64,000 nucleotides of DNA from Seiridium cupressi (GCA_036674765.1 JARVKI010000025.1:310001-374000), one strand, 5' to 3'. Positions 35,419 through 48,033 are shown, counted from the stretch's first letter. The notes: generated from the sequence alone by a model not told the origin. Numbers and translations: made by a program.

Positions 35419-37078
35419 TCAGACAGACATCTGCGCTAGCTGCTTCTCAATCTGTCCCCACTGGCCCTTGTTCATGTAACCCGACAACCAGTAATTGCCA
35501 CCACTGTCCTTGCCGATGATGGGGAACCCGTTCGGGAGACACAGTCCAAACTGGTTGTTCTGGATATATGATGGCCTGCCAGGCTTGCGGTTGCCATCGG
35601 TCGGCCCGGCACTGATGACGGCCCCTGAAAAGTCCGTCTCGAACAGCCGGGCCTTGCTCCAGTTGGAGTAGGTGAGCATGTGCATGCCGCTGTCGCCGAA
35701 GAAGGGCGGCAGCTTGGCCGACGACTCGCGCCACATGGAGGTGAAGGCCTCGACCTGGGCCCGGGTTCCCAGCTCCTTGATGGACTGCCGGATCGTGGAG
35801 GCCACGTGACCGAGCGGCTTGCTCGCTATGTCGGCTACGGGCATCAACACGTTGACGAAGGCGACGGCGTTGGACACGTATGGGTGTTCGCTGGATAGCA
35901 GATCCTCGGCCAGCGGCGATCGCAGCGAGTATGCGTTGTTGAGACATACTGTCCGCTTCGAGTTGGCTGGTAGATGTGAGACAGCGAGCTTCGTCCACCA
36001 GGCGCACAGGACATCGCCATCAGTCAGGAATGGCCGCCCATCATCCGAGGCCACGGAAGAGGGCTTCGTGTCCTTTGAGCTTATCGACGACGTGAGCGAC
36101 AGACTTCCATCTGAAGAACTCACGGACGCGGATAGCGTATCGTCAACCGAGCTGATGGACGGGGAGGTCTGTCCCTCCGTCGAGGTTACAGACGACCTTT
36201 CGGCTCTGTCGTCGGTAAGGTCGGCATAGGCTTCCCTATGCAGCTTTCTCACAAAGGCTGCCGGCACGCATACCATGCGGTTCTCTTTGGTGCTCAAGAA
36301 GTTGGATACCGTGCCGAACCCATACCCTACAAGCTGTAGCATCGACATGCGCTGTGCAGCGAGCTTGTGAGGTTCGGTTGGATGCTTCCCAAGCTCCGAG
36401 AAAGGGTCCGTATCAGCCGCGACAGGCGGGATCACCTCGTGGGCGCGACTGTTCAGTATTGATGTCCATGCTCTGAGGAAGGCTTGCTTGCCTAAAGCGT
36501 CCATCAACGTATGGGGCCAGTACAGCGTGACCAGGGTCTTGTCCGTAAATGACACAATGTGAAGGCCGATCTGGGGAATGTCGGCATCTAGGTAATGATT
36601 CAACTCGGTTGGAGCACCCTCGCGGTGGAACAGGCTACCGAAGTCATCAGGGTCGCACACTGTAGCCGGGGTTGTACTCGGTTTTGGTAACCGTGACGCC
36701 ACAGGATGAGCTGTACTAGGACAGTCATGGGTGATATGCGAATATGTAATGGCCGGGCGTTCTTTGGTGAACGTGGCGGGCACGTGGTATTCCAGTCCTC
36801 CGTTTGCCTATACATGCTGTCAACAATCATCCAACCTTGTGCTAGATGGCATCGGCATTTCTTACAGTGCGACGTAACCTGGCTCCAATTTTCTGCCAGC
36901 CATCCCGTCTCGCTAAATCCTCGAGGCTGCCCCGAAGGCGTTCCGGGTCCAGCACATCGTCAAAAGCAAACATGGAATACAATATGAAAGATCGCCATAA
37001 CGGGGTATCATCGAAGAAACGGAAGGGAATGACGGTGTCCGTGGGGACCTTGGTAGGGGCGGCTGCTCTGCGGAACAT
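35419..37078 (-). CDS. BAHD-like acyltransferase
   Basis: This is a soluble acyl-CoA-dependent acyltransferase of the fungal BAHD-like/transferase fold. Two exons (37078-36866 and 36807-35419) give 533 residues. The catalytic HXXXD motif is HTLMD at residues 170-174 (YWPHTLMDALG). A DFGWG-like structural motif is present as DFSGA near the C-terminus, preceded by NWSKARLFE. A Ser/Asp-rich low-complexity insert (about residues 275-330) lies between the two half-domains. The splice joins GARLRRT to ANGGLEYHV. No other in-frame ATG extends it usefully. Such enzymes acetylate alcohols or amines in secondary metabolism; relatives are sometimes mislabelled as LysR-family regulators. A sesquiterpene synthase lies 4.4 kb away, so a joint pathway is possible but unproven. 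Confidence 0.78.
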
Positions 37079-39685
37079 GTTGAACCTGTCTCTCGTGGTG
37101 ACTCTATCAAAATCTGAGGATGTCGGGAATCAAGGTGACAGATGCAGTGGGAGTAGTGAGGGAGTTTTCATAAGGGGTAGGACGATGCAGAGCAATGTGA
37201 TACCGACCTATCCCTCCGCCAAACCGCGCAATCTCAAATCCCGGGTGCGAGCTGGCCCATCTTCCCACGTCGTAACCAGATCACCCGGCAGCTGGAGACC
37301 AATGAAAACTCTCCTCTGTGTACCACTGGATGATAGAGGAAGTCTCAGATGCGGAACTTGTCTGCACTTGCTACACTATTGCATTAGTTCTGCCAAAACG
37401 AGAAGACGTGCCAGGATGCATGGCATCAGGGTTAGATTGCGTGCCGGCTGATCGATTCCATTCAACCGTCGTGTCCATGATGTGTCTTGTTCTGCCGTCC
37501 CTTGCTTCCTGGCGGGTCGGCAGTAGAATTGACTATTGCGGTGGTTCAGCGTGGGGAAGGGGGCTGTTCGCGTTGGTAGATGATCTGAGGGTCTCATCTC
37601 ATCATCAACTTTCCCAGATAGCTGTGGTGTGGTGTGCAATGTGCCGCCAAGGCATTGACGAGTCATGACGGACCCAATGCAGACACCCGCATGGAGGTAG
37701 CCCCGGTGGTTAACGCAAGCTCCGGCCAATATGATTTGCGAATTGAGTGTCGATAGCTTCGGTGGTTTTTGCGTCAACGATGGATCGTAGGGAGCGTCGC
37801 TCGAGGACCGTTAATAGGTAGCTAGGCAATGAAGTCCGGGTTCCGCGGCCTGCCAATATGCGAATCATGCGCACTACTGTTGCTACTGGTGCTAGCTCTT
37901 GACACTAAGGCCAGGAACGTAGCTACAGTGGGCCACAGTTGGGGCACTGTCCCACAGAGCACAGGCATCGGTACGAGCCCGCTGGTCCCTATTGGGTCAG
38001 AATCCCAGCCGTGGTTGTTTTACTACTGCACAGGGCTGGTTTTGATATCAGGCTAGGCCGAACTCGGCTGGGTTCTGTACTGCCAATGTCAGAAAGAGAG
38101 GAGCAACTCCAGGATGAAAGGGCGTACGGACCATGGCGGTGCGGCCCGTCAACACGTCCCAAAATGTCTGACCACCGAGCGGCATGCCGTAAATCTTGGA
38201 GCGGGCCTTGGACTTGACCGAGAAGCTGAGAATCAGGAGGCGGGAGAACGGTATGCGTAGGCCTGTGTACCTACGCAATCGTGCTGGAGGAAGAGACCGG
38301 TCTCATTCTCCTGCGTCTGAGGATTCTAGGCGCCATACTAGGCCTCGTGTGAGGTCGCATGTTTGGTCTTGGTGTCCCCACTTGACAATATGCTACTGCA
38401 GGTCAATGGGGAGCTATTCCATTATCATTTCCCTACTTGATAAGCCGTTAGCACTGGGGTTGAAGGATGTCTCGCGCTTAGCGAGCTCTACCCACTGCTA
38501 ATGTAGTGTAGCACCAGACCTTGGTACCTTTGAGCATTGCGACTCGACCACAGAAACAATGTCATTTGCATGACACGGAGTATTTTCTTCGTCTAGGAAC
38601 GGAATTTCTTTTGTTTTCCTGAGCTGCTTAATCCTGCATGTGTGATTGATGCCGTTTTCTCGGTGCGGGGCAGTCTGCAAAGCTTGTAGCACAAATGCCT
38701 CTGGCTGCAGGCAAACGCAGGCAAAGATATCACAGTATCATTCTAAGGGGAAATCGCAGGTTGCTTACATGGTAGAACCGGGTTTATAGCTCCCGCTATA
38801 CTGAGCTGAGAAAAGAGCGCTGCGTTCCTTGCATCGTCAAATTGCGCCATGCATTGGGGTTCCAGACTCTCGTGCGTCGTAAAGCGTATCGATCGCCCAA
38901 ATGCTAACGTTAGACTGGGACCATCGCCCGGATCACCAACGGCCCGCGTATGGGGCAGTGACGGGAATCAAAATAGGCCATGGGCCAGGCGTGCTAGCAC
39001 TGGCCCACAGTGCGAGCGGAGCACGGAACCCCATCCAGAGCTTGGTTGTTGCCTGGGGTATCGGGTCTCTTCATTGCTGCGTTGAAGTGGAATGGGATGT
39101 TGAATGGTATCGGGATGATCCCACTCTTATGGTATCGTATCGTGTCAATTGGCACATTGCGTAAGGTCTTGACGCTGATTCCAATGATGCGACCATCTGA
39201 ATTTCGGATTATTTTCGTCTCGGTTGGTTGGTCTCGAGAGAGCGGACGGGTCGGTGGGGCGGCGTGATCCAGCGGCAGCTGATAACGCTCTCCGGGGGCG
39301 TGCTTCCGGGAGGTAGCGCACTCGTCCCAGGGATGTTAATTTATACCAAGGATCCCCACCCATGAGACTAGCCCTCCCACTGGACGAACAGCTCGACACT
39401 AGGGCATGCCATGCCGGTGGATATGCCGATCGCAGCGCTTCGAGCAGCCGGCAGGCAGAGACACGAGTTGCTCGATGAATCAACTCTCAACTCATCACCA
39501 AATCTGCAATGGCAGATGGAAGGGAGTGTTTCATACTTAAGACTTACAATTAGACAGGCAGCCGGTGGGTTGGCGTATTGTCTGTTCGCAGACTCGAGTT
39601 CTCGCACTTTCTTTCAGACACTCGTTATTTTCCGGGGGCGTCTTTTAGTGGCTTTCTGTGTCTTATATCCGGCCCGTTCTTCAGT
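37079..39685. other. gene-poor stretch of 2.6 kb
   Basis: No gene is recognised. The best frames are a 75-codon frame at 37829-38056 (plus) with a hydrophobic lead, and a 76-codon frame at 38048-38278 (minus). Neither shows a domain. The right end holds the promoter of the receptor gene. Confidence 0.45.
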
Positions 39686-41053
39686 ATGAGTGCCGCCGAC
39701 CTCACTCCCGTGCAGCAGGGCGAGCTTCTGCAGGCCGCCGCCTATGCTGAGCCGCCCATTACACCGAAGAACCTGGCTCTAAGCCTCATCGTCATTGTCC
39801 TGGTCACGGCTTCCATCGCAACCATAGTTGTCGCTTTGAGAGTGTACGTCCGGGCGTGGATGGGAAGAAAAACAAAAAATTGGGGTTGGGAAGATCTCTT
39901 TGCCGTTGCAGGTTATGTGAGTACTGTGTCTGCTAGTATTTTTTCTGTTGTTTCCGAGGAGGATATCGACCGAGGCAATGCCGCTAGAGCACTGTTTTTG
40001 AACACCTCAAGCTCCTCGGTCATCTCACTCTGCTGCTTCTTGAGCCTTGAACTGACCTGTACTTGTCAATTGTTATCAGTGCGCCTTCCTCTCCAGTAGT
40101 GTCTTCGCCATGAAAGCTGCCTACTATGGGCTGGGCACCCCGGATGCCGATCTCAATGCCTACCTCATGGTACGATGTGCTGAATACATGCTCTACTCGC
40201 AAGTGCTGTATGGCGTGTCGATGCCGCTCATCAAGGCGTCTATTGTGCTCACCCTGGTACGGATTACAATGAAGAAAGGATACCGTTGGGCTCTGTATGG
40301 AATGCAGGCTCTAGCCACTATCATGGCTATAGTGGGAATTCTGGCGTCCCTCCTGTACTGTAGGCCCGTGAAGGCATACTGGAACCCTCTTCTTGGAACC
40401 TGCGGTAACTTCATGATCGTGGTCAATATTGGCTATGCTTGGACGGCAGTGGGAATCATTACTGACTGGATGTGCGCTATCATTCCGTATTTCATCGTCC
40501 GCAATCTGCAGATGTCTCGACGGTCTAAGACCACGGTTATGATTATCCTTGGACTGGGTGCTATTGCTAGTACCGCTACCATTGTTCGGGCTCCTTACTT
40601 ACAATACTATCTCGTCGAGACGGATCGACTGTGTAAGTGCTCCATGGCCAGTATACCTTGTCAAATCCCGTAACATCCTAACACTTCTCAGATTGGAACG
40701 GCCACATTTCCATATGGTGTCAGGTCGAGAGTGGCCTCGGTCTCATCGCAGCCTGTCTTCCAGCTCTTCGCCAGTTGGTTCGCAAGTATCTCGAGTCGTC
40801 TCGGTTTGGATCTGGCGGTGCAAGCAAGAACGTCGGCTACGGCTCCCACGGAGGCACACACAACAAGCCTGCCGAGTCAAACGTGGCTATGGATACCCTG
40901 GGTTCTCGTGCGAAGAGTTCTGCCACCGGCGGGAAGTGGGCGCGACTGTCCGACAACAACTCGAGTGCGCAACGCATCATCCTCCAAGAACGAACGGTTT
41001 CTGTCGACACAGAGAGCCTTGACTCCGATGATAAGCACTGCTCCAAGGTATAG
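39686..41053 (+). CDS. PTH11-like seven-helix membrane protein (fungal rhodopsin-like domain)
   Basis: This is an integral membrane protein of the SAT4/PTH11-type family, putative surface receptors of moulds. Three exons (39686-39916, 40080-40632, 40692-41053) give 381 residues. Family marks are a helix followed by a basic loop and WGWEDLFAVAGY, a second block around AYYGLG, SQVLYGVSMPLIKASIVLTL, LYCRPVKAYWNP, and the WCQVESGLGLIAACLPALR motif after the last splice. The Cys-rich CFEM lead of some PTH11 receptors is absent. The C-terminal tail is Ser/Gly/Asn-rich and presumably cytosolic. It ends 410 bp from the 3' end of the terpene synthase (convergent). Confidence 0.88.
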
Positions 41054-41462
41054 GGTGGTTGCAGTCTTGCTCCCCAGATGGGTCTCGATGGGACCCGAGT
41101 CCTTTACATTTCGAAGGTGGGATATGTTGGTACACATGGGATATAAAGGGGGGAGGATACAATGTATCAGTACGTATGACATACTTGAAATCTTCTGTTA
41201 TCATAAACATGGACCGCACTGGGAGTAAAATTAGGCAGCGGATGAAAACAGTCAAATAGTGCCAGTTGCTATACGTACAACTGTGGAAAACAATATACCC
41301 TTTCGAAACAGGTCCCCGAAAAACGCCGGCCTATGTCTAAATGCATGCAAACCCTCGCGGGCACCCTTCGCAGGAATCTCCTCTACCCAGGAATCGCTCG
41401 TCGAAATCTCAATCCATCTCCGTCAGGGCAACCTTCTTTCGGGTCGGACTGGCTTCCGATCC
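41054..41462. other. convergent intergenic spacer
   Basis: Spacer between the 3' ends of the receptor and the terpene synthase. Several overlapping frames on both strands here have no family character. Confidence 0.45.
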
Positions 41463-42775
41463 CTACGGCAGTATATCGTCGACCACGACCGGGCCGATCT
41501 CGGCTTGCGCCTCGGCCTTTCGCGGTAGTAGCTGAAGGGTCCGTGTCTTTTTGACCTCGAGGCCTCTCTTGCCAAAATATCTCTCGCTCTCGAAACTCCA
41601 CTGGACGTTGGCTCCAACCCATTGAGCAATACCGTCGACATACGTCTGGACATCCAGGTCGACGGGACCACCCCACCGGGGCACTGCCAACACTACCTGG
41701 TTGAACTGCTGCACCAGGTCGGCGTGGATCTTGGCTGCCCAGTCGATCGCGCCTTGGATATCGGTGTTGTACTCCTTCATAGCGATGGTAACGAGGTTAT
41801 GTTCGTCATCGCCGGACGCCTGCTCCTTGTCGTATGACAGCAGGTCCTACAATACCAGTGAAGTAAGCCTTCTGCACATGCATACATATCATGTATCTAT
41901 GGTTGACAAGGAACAGCAGAGCACTTACGTTGGCAATGATGGTCAGATCCACTGCGAGCATTTCCAACGCCTTGATAGTGCGGTGCTCCAACACCTCATC
42001 TGACAGGTCCATATCGATCTGGAAGAACACCAAAGATGGCATCACTCCGATGGTCTGCCGCCGTACCTCAAGATAGCTGTTGACGTCACGGATATGTGAC
42101 CGCGACCTGTCTTCGGCTTGTTGTGCGGTCCCCTTGAGATAATCTTCCCAGCTTGCGAAGAACCGTCTCTGGAACGACTTGGTCGATGTCTTGGTAGCCT
42201 GGATCCAAAACCTGTTGTGCATCCAAGGTGAGCTGATTGGGTCTTTTGATCATGACGGCTCACCCCGGGGGGGCAATAACTTACTGTCGGGCAATCTCGC
42301 CACCAACCCATTCACCGGCCGGCCGGGGGCTATCGGGATTGAGAAGAGCATCCATCAAGACGTTGACTTGACTCCATACATCTGCCGGCTCGGACTTGTC
42401 GGAGTGCTCGTCGAAGATGAAGAAGAGGTTCATGACATCGCATGCGCACCTCAGCTGCTCTCTAGACAGTCTTGGATACATAAGACCAGTCAACAGATCT
42501 TGCGAAGCCCACGTTAGCATGACAAGGCAGTACTATCATGCGACGCAGTACGTACTGAAGTTACATTTGTCGAAGGCCTTCTGCGCTCGAGGTGTGAAGG
42601 CCCCGAAACTGGCTGCCCAGTCGAGACATTCCTGCCTGATGTCGGCCGTATGGACATTGAGTCGACGGGGCCATAGCCAACCTGCCTCCAGGTCAGGTAG
42701 GTAAACAGTCACAGCCGTGTCGACCGGTGCCGATGATGTCGGCTGGGATAGTTCGGTTGGCATCTCGACAAACAT
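41463..42775 (-). CDS. class I sesquiterpene synthase
   Basis: This is a metal-dependent terpene cyclase acting on a linear prenyl diphosphate, most likely farnesyl diphosphate. Four exons (42775-42556, 42498-42285, 42211-41929, 41846-41463) give 366 residues. The first metal motif is the DEHSD variant at residues 103-107 (FFIFDEHSD). The second (NSE) is NDLLSYDKE at 239-247; intron 3 falls right after its Asn codon. The RRQTIGVMPS block carries the diphosphate sensor, and the RY pair is at 328-329 (WSFESERYFG). DEHSD with this NSE form is typical of fungal synthases that resemble the basidiomycete protoilludene/viridiflorol type, unlike trichodiene or aristolochene synthases. No P450 or prenyltransferase is nearby, so the pathway may be short or the locus eroded. 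The product cannot be predicted. Confidence 0.93.
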
Positions 42776-45700
42776 GATGTAGAAAGAGTATTGGTCAGGA
42801 TCTCTTGTCGTGAGAGGTCTGCATCATCGGTGTCGACAACCAAACCCAACGGCGTGGACAACTCGTCCTTTTGTAGTAGAAGGAACGTCCCCGACGTCGG
42901 CTACGTATGTTCTCGTCGTGTCCTTCCTTCATTTCGCTAGAAGCGGCGAAGAAAAACACGTGGAGACGACTAACTGCCGCACAGTTCACGATTGGGTTGG
43001 TTGAGCGTTGGGTAGCTTCGTTTACTGGCCAGGCTTGGGTCGGGGAGCAAGACGATTTTCCTTTTGCCTTGTTCCTGGTCACCGACCTTGGGAAAAAGAG
43101 GACGTGGGTAAAGATAGCAGCGATTGGCCCTATCGGGTCGAATCACTGTCAGGAAGCATTGGGCAGAATTTGGCACAAGTGAGGTTCGTTGGCGAACGAG
43201 CTAGCGAATGGGGGGAAATACACCGGACTCTCCTCATGGACTGACGAAGTCACATCTGGAGACGACGTAGAATTCCACAACGCCATGAAACATGTCCAAC
43301 ATGGCCGGGAAAAGCACCGGAATGGGCAGGCAAAAGTTGGGAGCTCCTCATGATTTGTCGTGACCTCCGCAAGTCTCCTCCATATCGTGTTCTCGTGAGA
43401 ATGATGAAGTGCACTGCAATCGGGCCCGTGAGCGGCTTACTTTTCCCTTTCGGGTGTAAGGATTAAAACAGCAGAGTTTAGAAGAAGATCCATATCCCTT
43501 CACACCGCCAAATAGGTGTTTTTCAGATGCTATCACCGGCGCTTTGTGCAGTATGAGATCCCGTCAGTCGTTACCATTCCCTTGGTGCTGGGTGCCCTTC
43601 CCTACGATCCCCAAATACGACTCGTCGAATCCCAGCAAAACTCCTCCGCGGCGATCTTCTTCAGCGGGGCCAGAAGGAGTCACCTGAAGAGTTCTCCGAC
43701 CTCCAGGACCACTATAATTTCTGCCTCGGGTCCATTTGCACTGGAACGTGAAACTCTGGGGAATGCTTTCATTGGCATACATATAGCCTGAGATAGTGAT
43801 CTTGCCGTTTTGTCTGATAGGACATAAAAACGGTCACGTTTGTCGGCGGCGCTTTGTGTGACGAGTCCATGTGCTAGCCGCCCAATCACGTAGCCATACT
43901 CGACTTTCACAATCACACTTCCAAGAATTCTGCAGCAAAAAACGGTCTATGCGGTACGTGGGGTTGTGGGGCCTTTGCTAGTTCCCACGAAGAAGAATTC
44001 GAAGCGGGCCGCAGCCGCCCAACCCACTCAGGGGCTCACGCTATTGGCTTAATCCCTGACTGGAGGTCGGAGAAAACAAAGTCCGTAGGGAAAAGGCTGA
44101 ATCCTTTCCTCATTTGCGAGAGTGCTGACGTCGTAAGAAATTGAAAGGTACTGTAGAATCTAAAGAGAACCAAATCAATACGGGCAGATACTTCCGGTCT
44201 GTCCGTCTCAGTTTCATCCCTTTCTTTTGGTTTGCCTCACTATTCGACTTGTTGGTGATATGCTTGCCCTTTACCGTTTCGTGTCTAGACTCGAACCTGG
44301 GTTAAGCGCCACAAGTCAGCGCCAACAGAAGCTAAGTGGTTCTCTCCGAGAATCGTTGTAAAGGTAGTTCGAATGATTGGACGTAAGACCCTGGCCCTCT
44401 TGGACGGATAGCCCCGACTCAGAGGGTGATGAAAGGGAAACCTCGCTTAATCTCCACTTCTTTTAGCCATTTCGTCAGTTCTCATCAAATGAATAGCAGT
44501 TTGCTTATTTAGTGTATTTTTCCTTCTTCACCTTTGCTGAGAACATGCCTAGGACGTAGGTAAAGTTTCTACTACCAAGGCTTGCCTGCTCGGTGCTTCC
44601 GCCTGGAACCTGGTCTGTTCGGCACTGTGACTCATACTATCGGCACGTGCGAATACGAATAGAGTGATTTAGTCTCTACCAAGGACGCGGCATCTTCTCG
44701 ATCCGACCTTTTTGATTTTGACGGGTTTGACAAGCGTGACGTATGCATTGTGAACAAAACGTGATGGCTATCTTTGGCAGCATACCTCCCATGACTTCAT
44801 TGGCGGGATCCGTCACATGACGAACTGATGATGCACTTAGTCGCCGGAGAGTGCGGGCAGCTATCGGGTGCATAATTCCGTTCTTCATAGTTTGACTGAC
44901 TTTGAATGGAGGATGAAAGGGGTCTCCGGAACTGCCGAGAGCCGTTGATCGACACGATGTTCACATGAGCAACTTCGCTGTGCTTGAAATTCCCACTACC
45001 GCTCTAGGCTCAACTTAAACCTCCTCGATATACGGCGGCAGTATTACGAGCTGTGTTTGACAAGGAAGGGTTTAATATTCTGATGGTTCTCTAGCGTGAA
45101 ATCGACATGTATTGCGCCATTGTCCCCGTGCTATTATCGGAGCAACGACGGGCGGGGGAACGTATCCCTCAGCTCCTCATATTAGGGTATCCCGAGACCT
45201 GTCACAAGATCACGTCCATCTGCATGAAGGAAAGTAGCGCTGAACTCACTTCCCTCATCACTACACATGTGCATGTCGCTAAGCAGCTCCAGATGTCTGA
45301 GTCGTGTTAACGAGGTCGACTGTCCACTTCCCCGACGCGAGCAGTTGGTTATCGATTAAAGAAAAGTCTGACGCGACGGCGGGGAGCGACGCCGACAACG
45401 TATTTACCATGGCAATGTTGCTATACACGGCGATGTGAAACGACTTGCGTTTACTACAACAGCAACGCAGAAACTTCGTCCGTCCCGACTAGACTACAGG
45501 CCGACGCACGCCAGCAGCTGCTCTTATCCGGCCACAGCTGTTCTCTAATGTAAAGGCGTGTCGCAAGGGTACCGTAGCCGCTATCATCGTCGAGTAACGA
45601 GTTGCCATAGAGCAGCGCATGATCTGGAGTAGAACTGGGCCAAATCGTTTTCTTAGAGACAACACGCCAGGCTTCCCCGACGATAATCACCTAAAGACAG

Positions 45701-47146
45701 GCCGCAAAGCATCCCGGGCTAGAACTCCCACACCAATCGCGATAAGACGCCAGTCAGCATCTCGATGTACGTACCGAGCTGCCTGCTGTCTTATCGTAGC
45801 GAAATTACCAATGAGAACGATGATCGTCATCTCCTATCAGCCCTAGCTCGAGGTACTCGACGCTGGACATACTCGACCACTCGACCAGAAGAATGGGCAC
45901 TGCCCTGAAGTAGATGATCGAGACTCATGTGGGAGGTCCATATTTCTGTAGTCGGTGGCATGAGCGGTATTCCCGAGGTAAAACCTGTCTAGTGCTGGGT
46001 AGACGAATTCGGTAACCTGCCATCATACTGTCAATATTCACGTTTGCTAGTTGTGCTGTCATTTCGACATACACTTGATACGATTTAAGTCGTAAAAGGC
46101 TTCTTAATATTAGGCTTAGTAACCGGTTGATTGCTTACCCGTACGACCACGCAGTCAACATCTTGCCAAAGAGCACCAGGCTGCATTCAGACCTCTGATG
46201 TCATGCTTCTCTAAACAGGTACCATATCACACCCTGTCTTTGATGGGGGCTGTATCCACGGAGAACGACGCAAAAGCTAAAGCTGTCGATAGAGTATCAG
46301 ATGGGTGGCTAAGTGAGAGCTCATATACTTTCGCCCTTGTGAAACGTGAGAGATTCACTGGAGACTAGGTTGCATAAGTCAAGTCATATAGACACGCGAA
46401 GTCTAAATGAGCTGAGTGGTATCGCAGCCAATTGACTCGATAGACCAGCTATAGAACATCGACATATGATGGCTCATGCACACTACTTCTGCTCACACCC
46501 TTGCTGACCACCGATATTGCCGGGTTGGTATAGAGTAAAGATAGCAGCAGGTTCGGGGCGGTAAGTGGGAACATTGGAAACTCTGTTCGGCAGTACGGGT
46601 GTCTAGTGCAGCGCCTCGAAGCATCCCGTCTCACGGCGTGCAAATGAGCCTGGATAAGATAGCGATTGGCTCAATGTTATGCTCACGTCAGGTCTGCTCA
46701 TCCTGTGCTGTGAAGCATTGACTGAGCTGTGAGCGTTAGATTTGAATGGTGAGACGCCGTACGTACCTTTATTGTAGCCTTGGTCTTCGCCTCAGCCCCG
46801 TTTCAGGTTCTATCTGCTTATCTCGGGGCACAATGAGATCCGAGCACGACCACATACGAGGGACGCATAGCAAGGCGATCTACAATATCAGCAGAAGTCT
46901 ACATGTAGCTGTTAACACGGACGCTAAAATGAATACTGTAGGGGTGCCTGTTCAGTAAACATTAATAATCCTGCGAGCTGACAGGCGATGGCCAATGAAG
47001 GTCAATTCCTGTCGCCTGTGTTGGGGTTTACTTAAAGCGACGACGCAACGTAAAGGTCGCAAAGTAATGTCATAAACCGTCTACTTTTCGGTCTCTCGAG
47101 TTCCTTGCCACCTCGCTCATTTCGCTCGCTTCAATTGCTCATCACG
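42776..47146. other. gene-poor stretch of 4.4 kb
   Basis: No gene can be supported in this long stretch. A pair of overlapping minus-strand frames at 43564-43916 looks protein-like when one is read into the other (QNGKITISGYMYANESIPQS) but lacks a start and a recognised family. An 8-bp inverted repeat (ACAGGCGA at 46981-46988, TCGCCTGT at 47012-47019) lies upstream of the secreted-protein gene. No tRNA or transposase was found. Confidence 0.45.
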
Positions 47147-47722
47147 ATGATGAAGAGTGATTCTGTTCTCGTTCTCGCATCCGCCATCGCCAGCGTCGGC
47201 ATCTTCTCCGTGTCTGCGGCGGCAACCCTCGATCCACGTGTCTCCCTCACTAGCAGTGGTCCGCGAGGATTGACCCTGGCTGAGAGCGAGGCGAATGTCC
47301 TCGGCTCGTCCGTTTACACCGCGGGCTATGGGACCACTTAGAGTATATTAGATAGAAATTATGGGTTTTACCAAAATGTATGTTAAGAAGCCATCCGATT
47401 TTTCCCTTTCATCGTCACCCACTGATTCTCGTGCAGCGCAGTGAGGCCACTGTCTCTGACTGCAATAAAATCATGGATGACGTGAAGAATTATCCCGCGC
47501 TTGTGGAAGTACCGCTTGCATACTGTACCATCTGGTACGAAGGGAGTTGTCTTGGGAAGGTCTGTGCCAGAAAAAGAAAAAAGAAAAAAGAAAGACTGCA
47601 CTGAAGACGCGTCTTTGGCCGCACTGCGCATGACCAACATGCTAGATGTGTGCTATGCGGATAGTTATGCTGGCGTCGAAGCTCATGCTCGAGGCACTCA
47701 GATGTGGAACTCCACGATGTGA
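47147..47722 (+). pseudogene. small secreted cysteine-containing protein, apparently damaged
   Basis: The 5' part encodes a clear signal peptide (hydrophobic core VLVLASAIASVGIFSV, cleavage likely near the Ala run) and a short polar segment that stops at 47339-47341. Farther on, two protein-like segments follow in different frames: one with DCNKIMDDVKNYP and CTIWYEGSC (about 47437-47570), the other with TNMLDVCYADSYAG (about 47600-47722). An A-rich repeat at 47571-47594 lies exactly between them. The spacing of Cys residues resembles small mould-secreted proteins, some of which are killer-toxin-like or effector-like; I cannot assign it. An unusual intron arrangement is the alternative to pseudogenisation. 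Confidence 0.45.
47571..47594. repeat. A-rich microsatellite (A5-6G units)
   Basis: About three to four tandem AAAAAAG-like units occur at the point where the secreted-protein reading frame shifts. Slippage here is the simplest cause of the frame change. Confidence 0.7.
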
Positions 47723-48033
47723 GATAGAAGAAATTCCACGGCCAAGAATAATATGTTAAGCTCTGATATAAAGAGGGTTCTAGCTATGTCGAGTTTTAGA
47801 TGGTATCCACTACACACTGAATATGGAAGATTCAAGGGAAGGGATAGCAAATTAATGCAATGAGATTTCAGCAGCCATAAGGAGTTAAAAGGTTAATCGG
47901 AAAAAACATTGATATAAGACAAGAAACTGCACTAAATCATCCCCCCTTGAGAATTACTCACAAGACATCAAAAGAAAAATAACGTCATAGGAGAACCAGA
48001 ACATAGGTTTGTACCCGAAACCTTGCACGTCTC
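47723..48033. other. convergent intergenic spacer
   Basis: AT-rich spacer without genes, downstream of both flanking genes. Confidence 0.45.

Noticed and set aside
38048..38278. 76-codon minus-strand frame with a protein-like middle
   Set aside because: No recognised domain, no splice partner and no conserved start.
43564..43916. overlapping minus-strand frames that read like a small secreted protein fragment
   Set aside because: No start, no signal peptide in frame and no recognised family. Left as an observation in the intergenic entry.
44285..44305. B-box-like sequence (AGGTTCGAGTC on the minus strand) suggesting a tRNA
   Set aside because: The flanking bases do not form a T-arm stem and no acceptor or anticodon stem can be drawn.
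45107..45310. 67-codon plus-strand frame, considered as a regulator C-terminal fragment
   Set aside because: The resemblance is too weak and there is no DNA-binding part nearby.
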